Shown here: positions 38,071 to 49,985 of the stretch, one piece after another | Position numbering within the stretch: the stretch's first letter is position 1 | Layout of the letters: the number at the start of each line of letters is the position of its first letter | From: Sacculina carcini | Lineage: Eukaryota > Arthropoda > Thecostraca > Sacculinidae | NCBI GenBank assembly: GCA_916048095.2 | Contig: OU696594.1 | Location: 4,331,781 to 4,395,780, forward strand | DNA: 64,000 bases | Reading direction: 5' to 3' | The notes under the pieces: model-generated | The model's database searches: none | What the model saw: only the letters and a program-made list of their open reading frames with translations | Told to the model about the DNA's origin: nothing | Translations under genes and position numbers: made by a program

Positions 38071-38230
38071 TACACATTTCACTTCGGATGCAATACGCTT
38101 TAACAATATTTATCGCTACTAAGCTATCCTAATATATACACAGCACACACAAAGCAGAAAAACAAAGTGAAAATATGGTCCGACTGAAACTTTGTTACAT
38201 AAATTAACAAAAAGGCATTAAGTATAGATG

Positions 38231-39068
38231 TAAATCCAGAAGCACGGGTGACGTAAGGGCAATTGAACTGTCTCAGTCACCCATACTTCCTTATTTTTAA
38301 CATCCAAAATATATCCACTAAGACGAAATTAAAAAAAAATAAACGAAAATAAAACATTAAATATGAGGAATAACTATATGCATAACTAATAATCCTTCTG
38401 TAGAACTTTTTTTTAATAATAACTCTAAATTGACGAGTTTCGTTTGGCAGATCAGAAGGATGTTTAACTACTGGTGATGGCAATATGTTCCAGACTATTG
38501 GAGCACTTACAAAGAGTGAATTCGTTTCGAAATTGTGAGAAAATATGGGCTGGGTAAGAGGCTGTATATTCCTTGTATTTGCTTTTTTGATTTGTAATAT
38601 ATATTGTTCTGGATCGATGGCGCTGATTTGCACTGCAAGAACTGATAGAAACTGTTAATGAACTGTTGGAAAAATGTGATACTTAACTAAATCGTCAAAT
38701 TTGTAGATATTTAGTGACCGAAAGATGGGAGAGGCGTGGGCCAGAAGATGAGAAATCGAAATTACACTGATTACACTGATTTTTGAACAACCCTCAGCCG
38801 ATCAAATGACGTTGAATGCCCCAAGCCCCAAATGCATAGTGAATTGACAGTATGAAAGATGTGGTAACGCCAGTGCGTTATAAAGTAAAAGGGGAGCATA
38901 AGTTGGAAAAATAGTTTCAACCTGGGAGATCATACCAATGCTCCTGGATACAATTTTGGAAACGTTGGCTTTATGAGAAGACAATTTGAAGTCTTCATCG
39001 ATAATAACGCCCAAATATTTTACTGAGTTGCAGCGTGCTATTTCAGGGGAATTTATCGAAATTTTCAT
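38231..39068 (-). mobile_element. LINE fragment, reverse-transcriptase C-terminus and 3' end
   Basis: The minus-strand frame 38802-39068 (ISINSPEIARCNSVKYLGVI, then DEDFKLSSHKANVSKIVS) is the thumb region of a CR1/L2-like reverse transcriptase (KYLGVxID). It breaks and resumes at 38277-38633 with NTRNIQPLTQPIFSHNFETN and FVSAPIVWNILPSPV. The 3' end, AGCACGGGTGACGTAAGGGC, is shared with 35052. 5'-truncated and dead. Confidence 0.75.
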
Positions 39069-41073
39069 GAGAGGATGTTGCGGCCTATGTACGCCTATGG
39101 TGGCTTGTGTATATCTTTGATATCGTTCATTTGTGTATTTATATATGTGTGTGTGTGTTCACGTTTATTTCTAATTTCGTGCACTTGTGCAACTCTGCAA
39201 CGCCTTGTGCAATCCTGTTGTAAGCTAGTATCATATTGTTGCTGATGGAATGTACGAGCGTGATCAATAGGACTTGCGATTGGTCGTTTCTTGTGGCGTG
39301 CAACATTCTCTTTTATCCAACTCCTTGTTCTGTGTGTGGTGAATAAATGTTTCAGTCTGTCTACCAGAGTTTTAATAATGTTAGAATTGGAGCTAGGGAT
39401 ATTATGCTCCGGGTACGTTTGGTACCGCTTCAGTCGCGGCTCTCTTTCTCTTAATCAACAAACTCAGCCTAACTAGCCTAACCTAACCCAACCTTATCTA
39501 ACCTAATGAAGAAAATGAAAGCTAGCCAGTACTCAAGCGAGGTCAAACATACCCGGGGTGTTGCATCCTGGTTACCTTAGAATTGGCCTCACCTTATTGA
39601 TACTAGTAACTCAGTGACATAGCGATTGCCCTGTTAAAATTACTACAAATCATATTGACTTAGGCAATGAGCGGCAGTCGCAGTATTCACGTTATCTAAA
39701 AACGAGGATAACTAGGGATACTCCGGTATAGTCTACGCGTCAGTTGATGTCCAGTGTCGAACTTGTACAAGCGAGCGACACACAAGTGAATTATTGTATG
39801 GTGAGGTCGGTTCAGTACTGCAGTCGAGTGTTTATCTGCATTGATGGTTCACGCAGGTTTCGTCTGGCGAACTCGGCGTCAATACACGAAGCGGATTACT
39901 TTATCACATTTCAAAACACCTCTCATAATTAAATGTGATTAATTTAACAGAAAACAACACCAAACGCAGCACACCAAATACACAGCCTCGTGCGAACATG
40001 GGCAATACTACTTGCAGTTTTCCCCTAATATAAGTCAATTTTGAGTGGCATTGTATTGTATAGAATCAGCCAACTGGTCGATGAGCCACAACTAGTTTGA
40101 GTCACAAAGAAAGCGTCTTGAAAACAATAGATGCTCTGTCAGAATAGCTGGTGTTGTGGCGTTTAGCTAGCCATGAAATTACACATGTTCACAGTGTGAG
40201 TTCTTTGGACCGACTGTATTCCTGCATACAAGAAGAGACAAGCAAGTCGAACAAACACAACACGACACACAGCTGCACAGGACACTGCGCTTCTGACAGG
40301 TACCGTCATGTGACGCGAGACGCAGTTACACGTGGCGCACCAGTTTCTTAAAAAGGTCAAATTATCTTGAAGAGAGGTGTTTCTCTGTTCTACCTCAAAA
40401 TGTAGTTGTAATGCTCCTTTCACACAGGGCAGCTATACCATTTGCATTTTGATTTGCTCCATTTGCATTTTGATTTAATCCAAGTGAGTTATTCATACAT
40501 AAACATCAACATTCAAAATGTTTTGCATATTTTCCACATTATCAATTAATTTATCAGTTATCGGGATCATTTTATGAATGTTTCGTTTGAATGATTTTAT
40601 GAAATTTGATCATTTTATGAATGTTTCATTTGATCATTTTATGTATGTTTCGTTTGGGTTTAACTTATTCTACATTCAATAGTCTTTAATACATTGTTTA
40701 GTATTCTGCTAATATTTGTACTGATTTTTACAATATACGGATTTTCCATATACTTTATTATATATTATTTTTGGAAAATTGTAATGAAAAATATTCATCA
40801 TTACATACATTCACACACTACTGCACAAACATTCATCAATAAATGCGATGCATAACTCCTAGAATTTATTCGATAATAGGATAATTGTTAGGTAAGGTAA
40901 CGTAATGTGTATTTATAAAGCGCAAATATTCGCACACAGTTTCAGATGCACTGCAGATAAACAATATTGAACACGAACGAACGTATATTTACTATAGCGC
41001 CTGTAAAACACTGGAGCGCATAACTTCAAGATGAACAACAAAGCGTAAATACATATATACATATACATACATA
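39069..41073. other. No gene seen; AT-rich with simple repeats
   Basis: Includes a GATCATTTTATGAATGTTTC phrase repeated three to four times at 40566-40660 and a short CCTAACCTAACC run at 39474-39490. Open frames are short and unconvincing. Confidence 0.5.
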
Positions 41074-41474
41074 TGTTGACATTTTGGTGTAGGTGGTAGG
41101 AAATACAAATTTCAAAATCAAAACTAATCTATTCAACAACAAACCACACTTCCATCAATCACAGCTACATACATTACACACACACAAACCCAATACGCAA
41201 TAAACGTTTTAACATCAAAGTTGCCACTGTGATAATATTTTTCGCTAAATGTTTTCCAGCCAACACTCCCACTAAAACATGTGCGACAAATAACGCATCA
41301 ACAATAAACGAACAAAACAAGAGAAATTCTACCGGACACCCACACAAAGGCAAGCAGAAATCATTCAACATTAAGGAGAATACTTGTAAAGTATTCAACA
41401 CAAAAACACCGAAAGTACACATAACATCAAAACATCGAAAGCGAACCTCAAAACAATTCATCAAACATTAAACA
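41074..41474 (-). repeat. Copia 3' LTR
   Basis: About 400 bp, TGTTGACA...AAACA on the + strand. The first 190 bp match 45313-45503. Confidence 0.8.
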
Positions 41475-41485
41475 ATACTGTAAAA

Positions 41486-43784
41486 TCATGACTGTGGCAA
41501 TGAGTGATCACTCAGTATCTGGCTGCACATTCCGCTCAACTTGGACCTGTGAACACATTTAGTGAATATATCGGCCAAGTTATATGCCGACGGAACATAC
41601 TTCACATTTGCACACCCACTCTCTATCTCTGACCTAATAAAATGATACTTGATATCAATATGCTTAGATCGCTGATGCAACACCCGATTGCTTGCTAATG
41701 ATATAGCACCTTGATTGTCACAATATATATTGATCTGATTCATATTATCACCGCTCATTACACCAAGCTGCTTCAAGAATTTGGCCTCTTTTACAGCCTC
41801 CGCAAGGGCTATGTATTCCGCTTCGCATGTCGACAGAGCCACCGTGGGTTGTTTACGTGACTTCCACGATACTGGTGAACTATTCGGATTGAGTTGGAAA
41901 CAATATCCTGAGATACTCCTGCGATCAGCCGAGGTTCCCCAATCGGCATCGCAAAAGCCTCTTATGGAAAGCTCGGAATCAGCAGATCGACGAAAAACAA
42001 GTTTTGCTTTGATGGTACCTTTCACATAACGCAAAGCTTGTTTAGCAATACTCAATTGTGTTGTGTTGGGCTTATTCATGTATTGAGATAATCTTGTCAC
42101 AATATAGCTGAGGTCGGGTCGTGTACCGATCATGAGATACATGAGACTACCCACGATTTCTCGGTACAAAGTTTCATCCGCGGGATCAGCCACCGAATCA
42201 CACTCATTTAGCACGCCACTATCACAGGTTGTAAACCTAGGTTTACAATCGCTCATCCCAAACCTATCCAGAATCTGATTTGCGTAAGATTCTTGATCTA
42301 CAGATATACTGTCATTATCGCGGTGGAATCTCATCCCCAAGAAAGATGATACTTCACCCAAATCCTTCATTTTAAAGCGGTTACACAATTCATCTCGCAC
42401 TTCAGACACAATCATTCCAGTGTTGGACGCAATGATAAGATCGTCTACCCACGGCATGACCTTTAGAATTAGACCGAATATACACACAAGCGTCAACTTC
42501 TGATCTTATGAAACCAATTTGTGTAATAAATGAATGCAGCAGGATGTTCCAATTTCTACCACTTTGTTTGAGACCGTAAATCGATCTTTTCAATTTATAC
42601 ACCAATTTCTCGCCATGGGTGCCGGAAACAGCAAATCCCTCAGGTTGCTCTAGATATACTTCAAAGTCAATTGGTGCATTCAGATACGCTGTGCATACAT
42701 CCATTTGGCGAATTGTCCAATTATTTTGTATAGCAATCTGCATCAGCATTCTCACGGATGTGATCCTAGCGGTTGGTGAGTAAGTTTCTTCATAGTCTAG
42801 CCCAGGCTTTTGTGAGTATCCCTTTGCGACGTACCGAGCCTTATATTGCACACTATTCCCCTGTTTGAGAGCAAATACCCAACGACCTCCAACGGAATGT
42901 TTACCCTCCGGTAATGGAACAAGACTGTATGTGTCATTTTCTGTGAATGCTTCCATTTCCTTCCGCATCGCCGCTTTCCATTCATGCGCATTATTCGAAT
43001 ACATAGCCTCTTCGTAAGTACGGGGGGCACCGCATTGATAGCAATAGTGAACAAAATAGTTCACATCGTCCGCTTGGAATTCATCTCCTACATAGTCGTC
43101 TAGGTACCGAGGTCGGAACCTTTCGCGCTGCGGGTATCTGGATCGGTTTTCCGACGTGTGATCAAGGTCACTTGCTCCCACTGAATCCCTACTGTTTGCG
43201 GCAGTACGAGAATCTAATTCTGTCGCTTGCTCGGTGAATGTGCCTCGTGCGGGTGAATCGATTGTGACTACTTCCGCGGGATCTGCGCGATGGACATCTA
43301 CCGGCATACTGGGAATGACATCACTCAACTGCTCATCAGAAGCATACTCTGATCTGTCTCTGGTAATAGGTTCCGTGTTTTCTGGAACATTTGAACTGAA
43401 CTTCACTAACCTCACTTTCCTCACATTTCCAGACTCTGGGAAATACGCCAAATATGAAGGACTCTCCTTGTCATACCCGACAAAAACACCTCTTTCACTC
43501 CTAGAATCCAATTTCTTTGTCTTTTGGACATAAGCATAACAAATTGAACCAAATATCTGCATATGACTGATGTCTAGCATTTTGCCCGTAAATGCCTCGA
43601 ATGGGGTTTTTCCCAGCCGTGGACTGAAACACCTGTTCCTGATATAAGCAGATGACATGACTGCATATATCCACATCTCTCGCGGCAATTTCGCCTCCAG
43701 TAACAAGCACCTAGCCATATCAAATAGAGTGCGCCACGATCTTTCCGCAGTCCCATTCTGGTGTGGTGAATACGGTGCAGTCAT
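41486..43784 (-). pseudogene. pol: Copia Pol C-terminal half: integrase end, reverse transcriptase, RNase H
   Basis: The frame 42402-43784 starts in the integrase with YSPHQNGTAERSWRT (the catalytic Glu is in TAER) and continues through TPFEAFTGKMLDISHM to the reverse transcriptase (GGRWVFALKQG, YSPTARITSVRML, QMDVCTAYLNAP, YGLKQSGRNW). It then shifts frame near 42480. The second frame (41486-42496) opens with WVDDLIIASN, in which the usual YVDD is WVDD. It continues with FLGMRF, the RNase H blocks FCDADWGTSADRRSISGYCF and ALSTCEAEYIALAEA, and ends SKLSGMCSQ. Enzyme functions are reverse transcription and integration of the element; the single frameshift and the deletion upstream disable it. 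Confidence 0.88.
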
Positions 43785-44551
43785 CTCATGTCTTATGCTA
43801 TGCTTTAACAGAACCCGTTGGAAATCAGCTGAGGTAAATTCATTGCAAACCTGTACCCATTCCTAGACACTGGATCAATATTTCCAGTTAGATCACAATG
43901 AATCAACTCCAAAATAGATTCAGCGTGATCATCAGGTTCTCTGTTCCGACTCTGCACCATTTTTCTTTCGCAACAAATGTTACAGTCACCATGCTCTCTA
44001 TTGGTTATCGTCATTCCTGAGACTACTCTCTCGAGCTTACACAGATCGCCCACATTACAATGGCCCATCGAACGGTGCCACTGTGTCAAACTCCTCCTTG
44101 AATCTGTACAAGAAACAACTTTATGCAAGTAGTACAATTTCCCCTTCCTTTTGATATTAAATTTGGTTCCACATGGAGCAGTCATACAGTTGCGATCAGC
44201 TTCAAACGTTACTTTACAACCTTTCTCAGTAGCCACTTGAACAGCAAATATATCTTGACCAAATGACGGAATGTGCAGCGCATTATTCAACAGAATATTT
44301 CGCAAATTTCCTTCAGAATCACATAAACATACACGAGCAGTACCCTCTTGTTTTACAATGCCTTTTAATCTACTACCGTCAGCCAGCTCGATACAATGGT
44401 TTGACGGATCGAAATCGTTATCAAAACTCACAAATCTGGATACATCCCGCACAATATGTGTTGTCGCTCCACAATCAACCAACGTACATTTACTATCACC
44501 AAAAACCCACCTTCCTACTGACCTTGAATGCGTAGTCGTCTGCCATGTCAC
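43785..44551 (-). pseudogene. pol: Copia protease and integrase N-terminal region with internal deletion
   Basis: The protease site is DCGAT (residues 26-30 of this frame; Asp kept, Ser/Thr replaced by Cys). The integrase zinc-binding region follows (WHRSMGHCNVGDL and CNICCERK) and then the first catalytic Asp in ELIHCDLTGNI. Right after GYRF the sequence jumps to NEFTSADFQ, so about 60 residues are missing, including the second catalytic Asp. A frameshift at the same place joins it to the next frame. Confidence 0.85.
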
Positions 44552-45320
44552 TCACAACTTTCGTGTGGTTGCGATTTCTGCAAAATTGTGTGTCGTGGGT
44601 ACTGTTTTTGCACAACTCACACCATCGCTTCCGCCTCTGGGGACAATTTCTCAGCATGTGTCCTTCTTCACCACAGCCGTAGCACGTCACTGATGTTCTC
44701 TTCCCATTAGTCGTTCTCGAACTGGAATTTGTCACGTTCAAAACACGGCTCGCATCGTTCCGATTCAACATATGTGCCTCTTGAAAGCTTCGCAGAGCGA
44801 TCTTGAACTCCGAGAAAGTCATGGGCTTTTCTCTTTGAGTGATAACTGCCGAAAATGTTGCATGATCACTGGGCAGTCCTTTCAGCACCATAGCAATTAG
44901 TAAGCAGTCACTCACCGACTCTCCAGCGCTCTTCAGTGAAGTAGCAGCGTTTTCTGCCCTGATCACGTAGTCTGTGGTGTCCTCATTCTGCTTCATTTTC
45001 AACGACGTAAGCTCTGTGTAGAGTGTTATGATACGGGGCGTCCTGCTTGACTGATAATGCTCCCTCATAATCTTCAGAGATTTCTCACAATTATCTCTAG
45101 CATCCCTCATTATCAACGACAAACTCTTATCGTCCAACAACTGAATGAGTTCCGCAAATGCCATAGCCTTATCATCCTCACACTACTTGGCCTGGTACTG
45201 ACAACATCACGTGATGAAGCTTCTGCATTCGCAAATATCCCAAGAATTTCATTTCCCACATCTCAAACTTGTCACCATCACCATCAAAAAGAAGCCGTCT
45301 GGGCCCATAACCTGTTGACA
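44496..45320 (-). pseudogene. gag: Copia Gag
   Basis: The N-terminus MSTGYGPRRLLFDGDGDKFE, then WEMKFLGYLRMQKL begins at about 45320, overlapping the primer site. A frameshift near 45175 leads to the main frame (44496-45164), with LIQLLDDKSLSLIMRDA, AMVLKGLPSDHATF and a CCHC zinc knuckle, CYGCGEEGHMLRNC, at residues 161-174. Gag forms the particle shell and the knuckle binds RNA. It overlaps the protease frame by 56 bp in another phase, consistent with a further frameshift, since copia normally has one long frame. Confidence 0.85.
45299..45312 (-). promoter_or_regulatory. Copia primer-binding site (internal initiator-tRNA type)
   Basis: CTGGGCCCATAACC directly next to the LTR gives, on the minus strand, GGTTATGGGCCCAG. 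That pairs with the anticodon stem-loop of initiator tRNA-Met, the unusual half-tRNA priming known for Drosophila copia. Confidence 0.75.
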
Positions 45321-45505
45321 TTTTGGTGTAGGTGGTAGGAAATACAAAATTCAAAATCAAAACTAATCTATTCAACAACAAAACACACTTCCATCAATCA
45401 CAGCTACATACATTACACACTCACTAACCCAATACGCAATAAACATTTTAACATCAAAGTTGCCACTGTGATAATATTTTTCGCTAAATGTTTTCCAGCC
45501 AAAAC
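45313..45505 (-). repeat. Copia 5' LTR, truncated
   Basis: Matches the first 190 bp of the 3' LTR, then breaks at TTTTCCAGCCAA. A 30-bp piece of the LTR (AACACACTTCCATCAATCAC) is repeated just after the break. Confidence 0.8.
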
Positions 45506-45539
45506 ACACTTCCATCAATCACAGCTACATACTATAACA

Positions 45540-46210
45540 TCATAATTAACAACGCTAGAAAGATGAGTGGGTGGGTGCTTCGGACATTCCAAACGAGAGA
45601 ACCAAATTGCATGGTTGGAGTATGGAAAGCAATGATTTTGTCCAGAATGGAATATTGCTGCCAACTGTGGTGCCCCAAGAAAATGCAAGATATAGCAGAA
45701 ATGGAAAGTGTCCAGAGGTCTTTCACCAGCAAGATCCAAGGGATGGAGACACTCAACTACTGGGAGAGGCTGAAAACTCTCAGGCTGTACTCTCTGCAAA
45801 GAAGAAAAGAGAGATACATAGTGATATATGTCTGGAAAATACTAGAAGGAAGTGTCCCAAACGTAGGCCTGCAGCAGCAAGTTCACCAAAGAAGAGGCAG
45901 GCTATGCTATGTGGAAGCAACTCAGGCATTCTCAAAGAAACTGGGTACTATCATCCATAGCTCGTTCAGACACAATGGCAGACGTCTGTTTAACTGTATA
46001 CCTCGAGAACTGAGAAACATCACTGGAGTGAAGACAGAGCTGTTCAAGCGAAGACTGGACAAATGGCTGAACGATATTCCTGATGAACCACCGATACCAG
46101 GATATCAGAGCTGTCATCACAACTCACTGCCGGAGATGATGGGACGACTAGCAACAATATCAGCAGTCCGAACTGCAGTCAGCGGAAGCCCACTTCAGCT
46201 GCGACACTAG
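45540..46210 (+). mobile_element. CR1-like LINE fragment, 3' end of ORF2
   Basis: The + strand frame (to 46210) reads MSGWVLRTFQTREPNCMVGV, MILSRMEYCCQLWCPKKMQD, LKTLRLYSLQRRKERYIVIY and ends with WLNDIPDEPPIPGYQS. This is the C-terminal part of a CR1-type reverse transcriptase (SRMEYCCQLW, LQRRRERY, LxWLxxIPDEP). Only about 220 codons are left and the 5' part is missing. It is the first clear coding fossil on the + strand after 3.6 kb. Confidence 0.75.
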
Positions 46211-46257
46211 ATGTCGGAATCAGCCAAAGTAAAGTAACCAAAGTAAGTAGCCAACAA

Positions 46258-46372
46258 CATACACAAACATGCACTTATAAATATACACACATACACAAAC
46301 ATGCACTTATACATATACATACACAAACATGCACTTATACATATACATACACAAACATGCACTTATACTGTA
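46258..46372. repeat. 30-bp minisatellite, four units
   Basis: Units of ACACAAACATGCACTTATAC+ATATACAT. Confidence 0.85.
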
Positions 46373-46734
46373 GTAGAAAAAGTAAGAAAAATTTATCGCC
46401 ACACTGCAATCCAACCACAACACAATTCAACCGCAATACCACACCACCGACACCATCACACACACACACCAGTGACATCAACACACTGACGCTCACACGC
46501 GAATCGAACTGGCCACTCGAACTAGCCAATGGTCTCCAACATGATGCACACAATAACAAGGGTCATCAAGGTCAAGTCTAAGCCCACACGCACTCAGCCA
46601 AACGCATACACAAGGCAACGCATACACAAACGCACACACCCACACACGCACACATGCAAGCTCACTCGCAAGTATACTCAAACAATGACAATCGCACACA
46701 CAAATACATATACACATACATACATACATACATT
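46373..46734. other. No gene; CA-rich simple sequence
   Basis: Runs of ACAC and CATACATACAT. Nothing coding. Confidence 0.5.
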
Positions 46735-47545
46735 CATTCCAAGTCAGAATATATTGTGTTTCATCCTCCCAAATTATCTCCTCCGATAATTTCATTACCT
46801 CTATCTCAGTGTGTTCGTGATCTTGGTGTACATTTTGATCACAATCTCTCTTTCTCAATTAACATCTCAAGTGTGACTCGCTCCTGTCGTCTTATTCTCC
46901 GCCAACTTCCTATCCTATCCTATCTTCTATCCATATCCTATCCGTCGATTCCTTGATAATGCTACAGCAATCACACTTGTACAGTCCTTAATTTTCTCCA
47001 GGTTAGACTATTGTAACTCTCTTTATCTCCATGTTTCTTGTAAAAATATACAACAACAACAACAACAACGCTCGCTTCAGAAAATTATAAACCAATCTTG
47101 CCGTTTTGTTTTTCTTCTTCCACCGAGAACTCCCACCTCGAAATTCATCCGCCAACTTGGATGGCTTCCTGCACGGCAGCGAATCCATTACAAGGTTTGC
47201 TGCATCATCTTCAAGATCATCCACTCCGACTCTGCTCCTCCTTATCTCCGTTCTCTTCTTACTGTTTATGATCGTCCGGGCCGCTCACTATCACGTAGTC
47301 TACTACAGTACACGTATCACGTATACTGTCCCCGTGCTCTCAACGATTCCACCTTGTCTTCGAGATGTTTTTTTTCTCTGGACCTCGTTTGTTTGATGAA
47401 CTTCCTCTTGAAATTCGATCTTCTCTCTCTTACAGGTCTTTTTCCACTTCTCTTTGTACATATCTTCTCGGTGTCTCTTCTGTTGAATAATTATATTGTG
47501 TGAATAACTGTACAACCAAATAACTATTCAACCACCGTATCCTAG
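46735..47545 (+). mobile_element. L2/CR1-like LINE fragment, copy 1
   Basis: The + strand reading SEYIVFHPPKLSPPIISLPL, VRDLGVHFDHNLSFS, then SCRLILRQL is the thumb region of a LINE reverse transcriptase. Frames break several times. The 3' end is AACTATTCAACCACCGTATCCTA. The copy at 49213-49985 is about 97% identical apart from small deletions. Confidence 0.8.
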
Positions 47546-48888
47546 TGCTGGTGAGGAGGAGGTGGCAATATCAGCAGCTATTGCTACGAAGAAAAGCATT
47601 AAGGACACCGTTTGGGCGGCTCATCTGCCGCATCATTTAGGTGTTGAGAGGACGCTGTACCTGGGTCAACAATTGCGGAGTGATTTGACGAGAGCCCATG
47701 TGAAGGCGGAGTTAGCTGGATGCGAGGCTTGTCAACGTATCGATCCAGCGGTGAGAGAGGAGAACCTCGTAGGTCAGGGTAGTCTGGCCGTGGACAGGGA
47801 CTGGTATCGAGTGGCAGCGGACGTCACTCATTACGATGCCGGCGTTTACCTGTCGATGGTGGATTGTGGTCCATCACGTCTTGCCGTATGGCGCAGATTG
47901 CCGAATGAGACGGCGTTGTGCATTATAGCTCAGCTGCGGCAGATTGTGATTGAGCGTGGGCCGTTTGAGGAGCTGTTACTGGACAACTCTACGGCGTTCC
48001 GGTCGGCGGCGATGGAACAGTTCGCCGACGAGTGGTGCATTTCTTTGCGATTCCGAGCCGCATACGCCCCGGGTGGTAACGGGATCGTGGAGCGAAATCA
48101 CCGTACGATCAAAAGGATCGCAGCAAAGGGGACATATTTCCCCGGAGGAGGCGACGTTCTGGTACAACGTTACGCCGCGTAAAGAGACTCAGGTGAGCAC
48201 TATTCCCTCGAGGTGTATTTTCAGATACGAGTGGCGTCTTCCATTTGAGACCGGCCGCAGGGACGCTGATGAACAGACAGCAGCGTTTGCCGTTGGTGAC
48301 GAGGTGTGGGTGAAACCGCCGATCCCGTCATGTACAACGCCGTGGACCCTCGGGAAGGTGACCAGGGTCGTCTCACAGCACGTTGTGTGCGTAGATGGCA
48401 TGCCGCGCCATGTGCCCGACCTGCGCAAGCGTCGCTGTGCCGGCCATAGTGGAGCCATAGACGAGACCGGCACTCATGGCGACGTGGAACCGGCGAGCGG
48501 CGGTTGGGATGTGGATGCGACCGGCAATCGCGGAGATGTGGAGCCACCCGGTGGAGCCACCCGGTGTAGCTTGGACCTGAGCGGTGATGGCGGACGGGAC
48601 GAGGCGGCCGATAGTCCCGGCGGTGACAGAACACCTGACAGCCTGCCACCTGAGCGACTGGCTATTGGCGAGGGCGTGGATGCGGACCGTGTGTCTGTGG
48701 AGCAGGAACCTGGTGAGCCCTCAGAGGACGTGAGTGTACATACTGCTCGAGAGAATGTCGGAGAGGGCGTCGCGGCTGAGAGAGTCGAGGATGAGGCTGC
48801 AGTCGAGCAGCCGAGGCGGTCAACGAGGAGACGTCGACCGCCGGCATGGTTAAACGAGTACGTGTGTCTATCCGATGATGAAGTTTAA
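47546..48888 (+). pseudogene. pol: Ty3/gypsy integrase and C-terminal tail
   Basis: The frame 47562-48182 contains the integrase zinc finger (HLPHHLGVERTL, then CEACQRI) and the triad: D in AADVTHYDA, D in LLLDNSTAF, E in GNGIVERNHRTIK. Near 48160 it shifts into the next frame (47950-48888), which continues EATFWYNVTPRKE, VGDEVWVKPPIPSCTTPWTL, a 100-residue acidic, Gly-rich linker and the end RRSTRRRRPPAWLNEYVCLS+DDEV. The middle domain and tail are typical of Ty3/gypsy integrases. Protease and reverse transcriptase are missing. It sits between two copies of the same LINE fragment. Confidence 0.82.
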
Positions 48889-48946
48889 CCGTGCGTGTTT
48901 GCAAGCGTGCTTGTTGTGAGCTTTCAGGTGAAAAGCTGGGGGAGAT

Positions 48947-49212
48947 GTGGCGTTGTTGTCGAGTGGCGTGCGGTGTGACGTCATAGCGGTTCACTTGAGC
49001 CTAGTGCCGGAGGCGTGTATCAGCTGGCGTGTGTGAAGCTGGCTTTGCGAGCGGTCGAGCGTCATTCGGTTGGTGGCCTGTGCATTATACGCATCTTTGC
49101 CGTGTGGTTGAGAGATATTCGCTGTGTGGACGTATTTTCGTCGTGTGCGCGGGGTTTTCCTGCGCGAAGGTGAGAGGGCTTTGCCCCGTTGTTTTTCTCC
49201 GCTTGTTTTACA
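48947..49212 (+). repeat. 3' LTR of the gypsy fragment, truncated
   Basis: After the purine run GCTGGGGGAGA, TGTGGCGTTGTTGTCGAGTG begins, a standard 3' LTR edge. It is cut at about 49212 by the LINE copy. Its first bases, TGTGGCGT, are the same as those of the TRIM LTR at 36104 (minus strand). Confidence 0.6.
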
Positions 49213-49985
49213 CATTCATTCCAAGTCAGAATATATTGTGTTTCATCCTCCCAAATTATCTCCTCCGATAATTTCATTACCTCTATCTCAGTGTGTTCGT
49301 GATCTTGGTGTACATTTTGATCACAATCTCTCTTTCTCAATTAACATCTCAAGTGTGACTCGCTCCTGTCGTCTTATTCTCCGCCAACTTTATCCTATCC
49401 TATCTTCTATCCATATCCTATCCGTCGATTCCTTGATAATGCTACAGCAATCACACTTGTACAGTCCTTAATTTTCTCCAGGTTAGACTATTGTAACTCT
49501 CTTTATCTCCATGTTTCTTGTAAAAATATACGCTCGCTTCAGAAAATTATAAACCAATCTTGCCGTTTTGTTTTTCTTCTTCCAACGAGAACTCCCACCT
49601 CGAAATTCATCCGCCAACTTGGATGGCTTCCTGCACGGCAGCGAATCCATTACAAGGTTTGCTGCATCATCTTCAAGATCATCCACTCCGACTCTGCTCC
49701 TCCTTATCTCCGTTCTCTTCTTACTGTTTATGATCGTCCGGGCCGCTCACTATCACGTAGTCTCTACTGTCCCCATGCTCTCAACGATTCCACCTTGTCT
49801 TCGAGATGTTTTTTTTTCTCTGGACCTCGTTTGTTTGATGAACTTCCTCTTGAAATTCGATCTTCTCTCTCTTACAGGTCTTTTTCCACTTCTCTTTGTA
49901 CATATCTTCTCGGTGTCTCTTCTGTTGAATAATTATATTGTGTGAATAAATGTACAACCAAATAACTATTCAACCACCGTATCCT
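49213..49985 (+). mobile_element. L2/CR1-like LINE fragment, copy 2
   Basis: Matches 46735-47545 (SKSEYIVFHPPKLSPP onward), ending with the same CAACCACCGTATCCTA. Lacks an ACAACAACAACAA insertion present in copy 1. Confidence 0.8.

Larger units (their letters stand above)
41074..45510 (-). mobile_element. Ty1/copia LTR retrotransposon, damaged
   Basis: Gag, protease, integrase, reverse transcriptase and RNase H follow in copia order on the minus strand. The 3' LTR (41074 to about 41474) starts TGTTGACATTTTGG on the + strand. The 5' LTR (from 45313) keeps only about 190 bp before it breaks at about 45505. A primer site (45299-45312) adjoins the 5' LTR. Frameshifts and an integrase deletion make it non-autonomous. 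Confidence 0.9.

Noticed and set aside
39470-39500. CCTAACC repeats resembling arthropod telomere sequence
   Set aside because: Only two or three imperfect units; not enough to call a telomeric site or to infer the host group.
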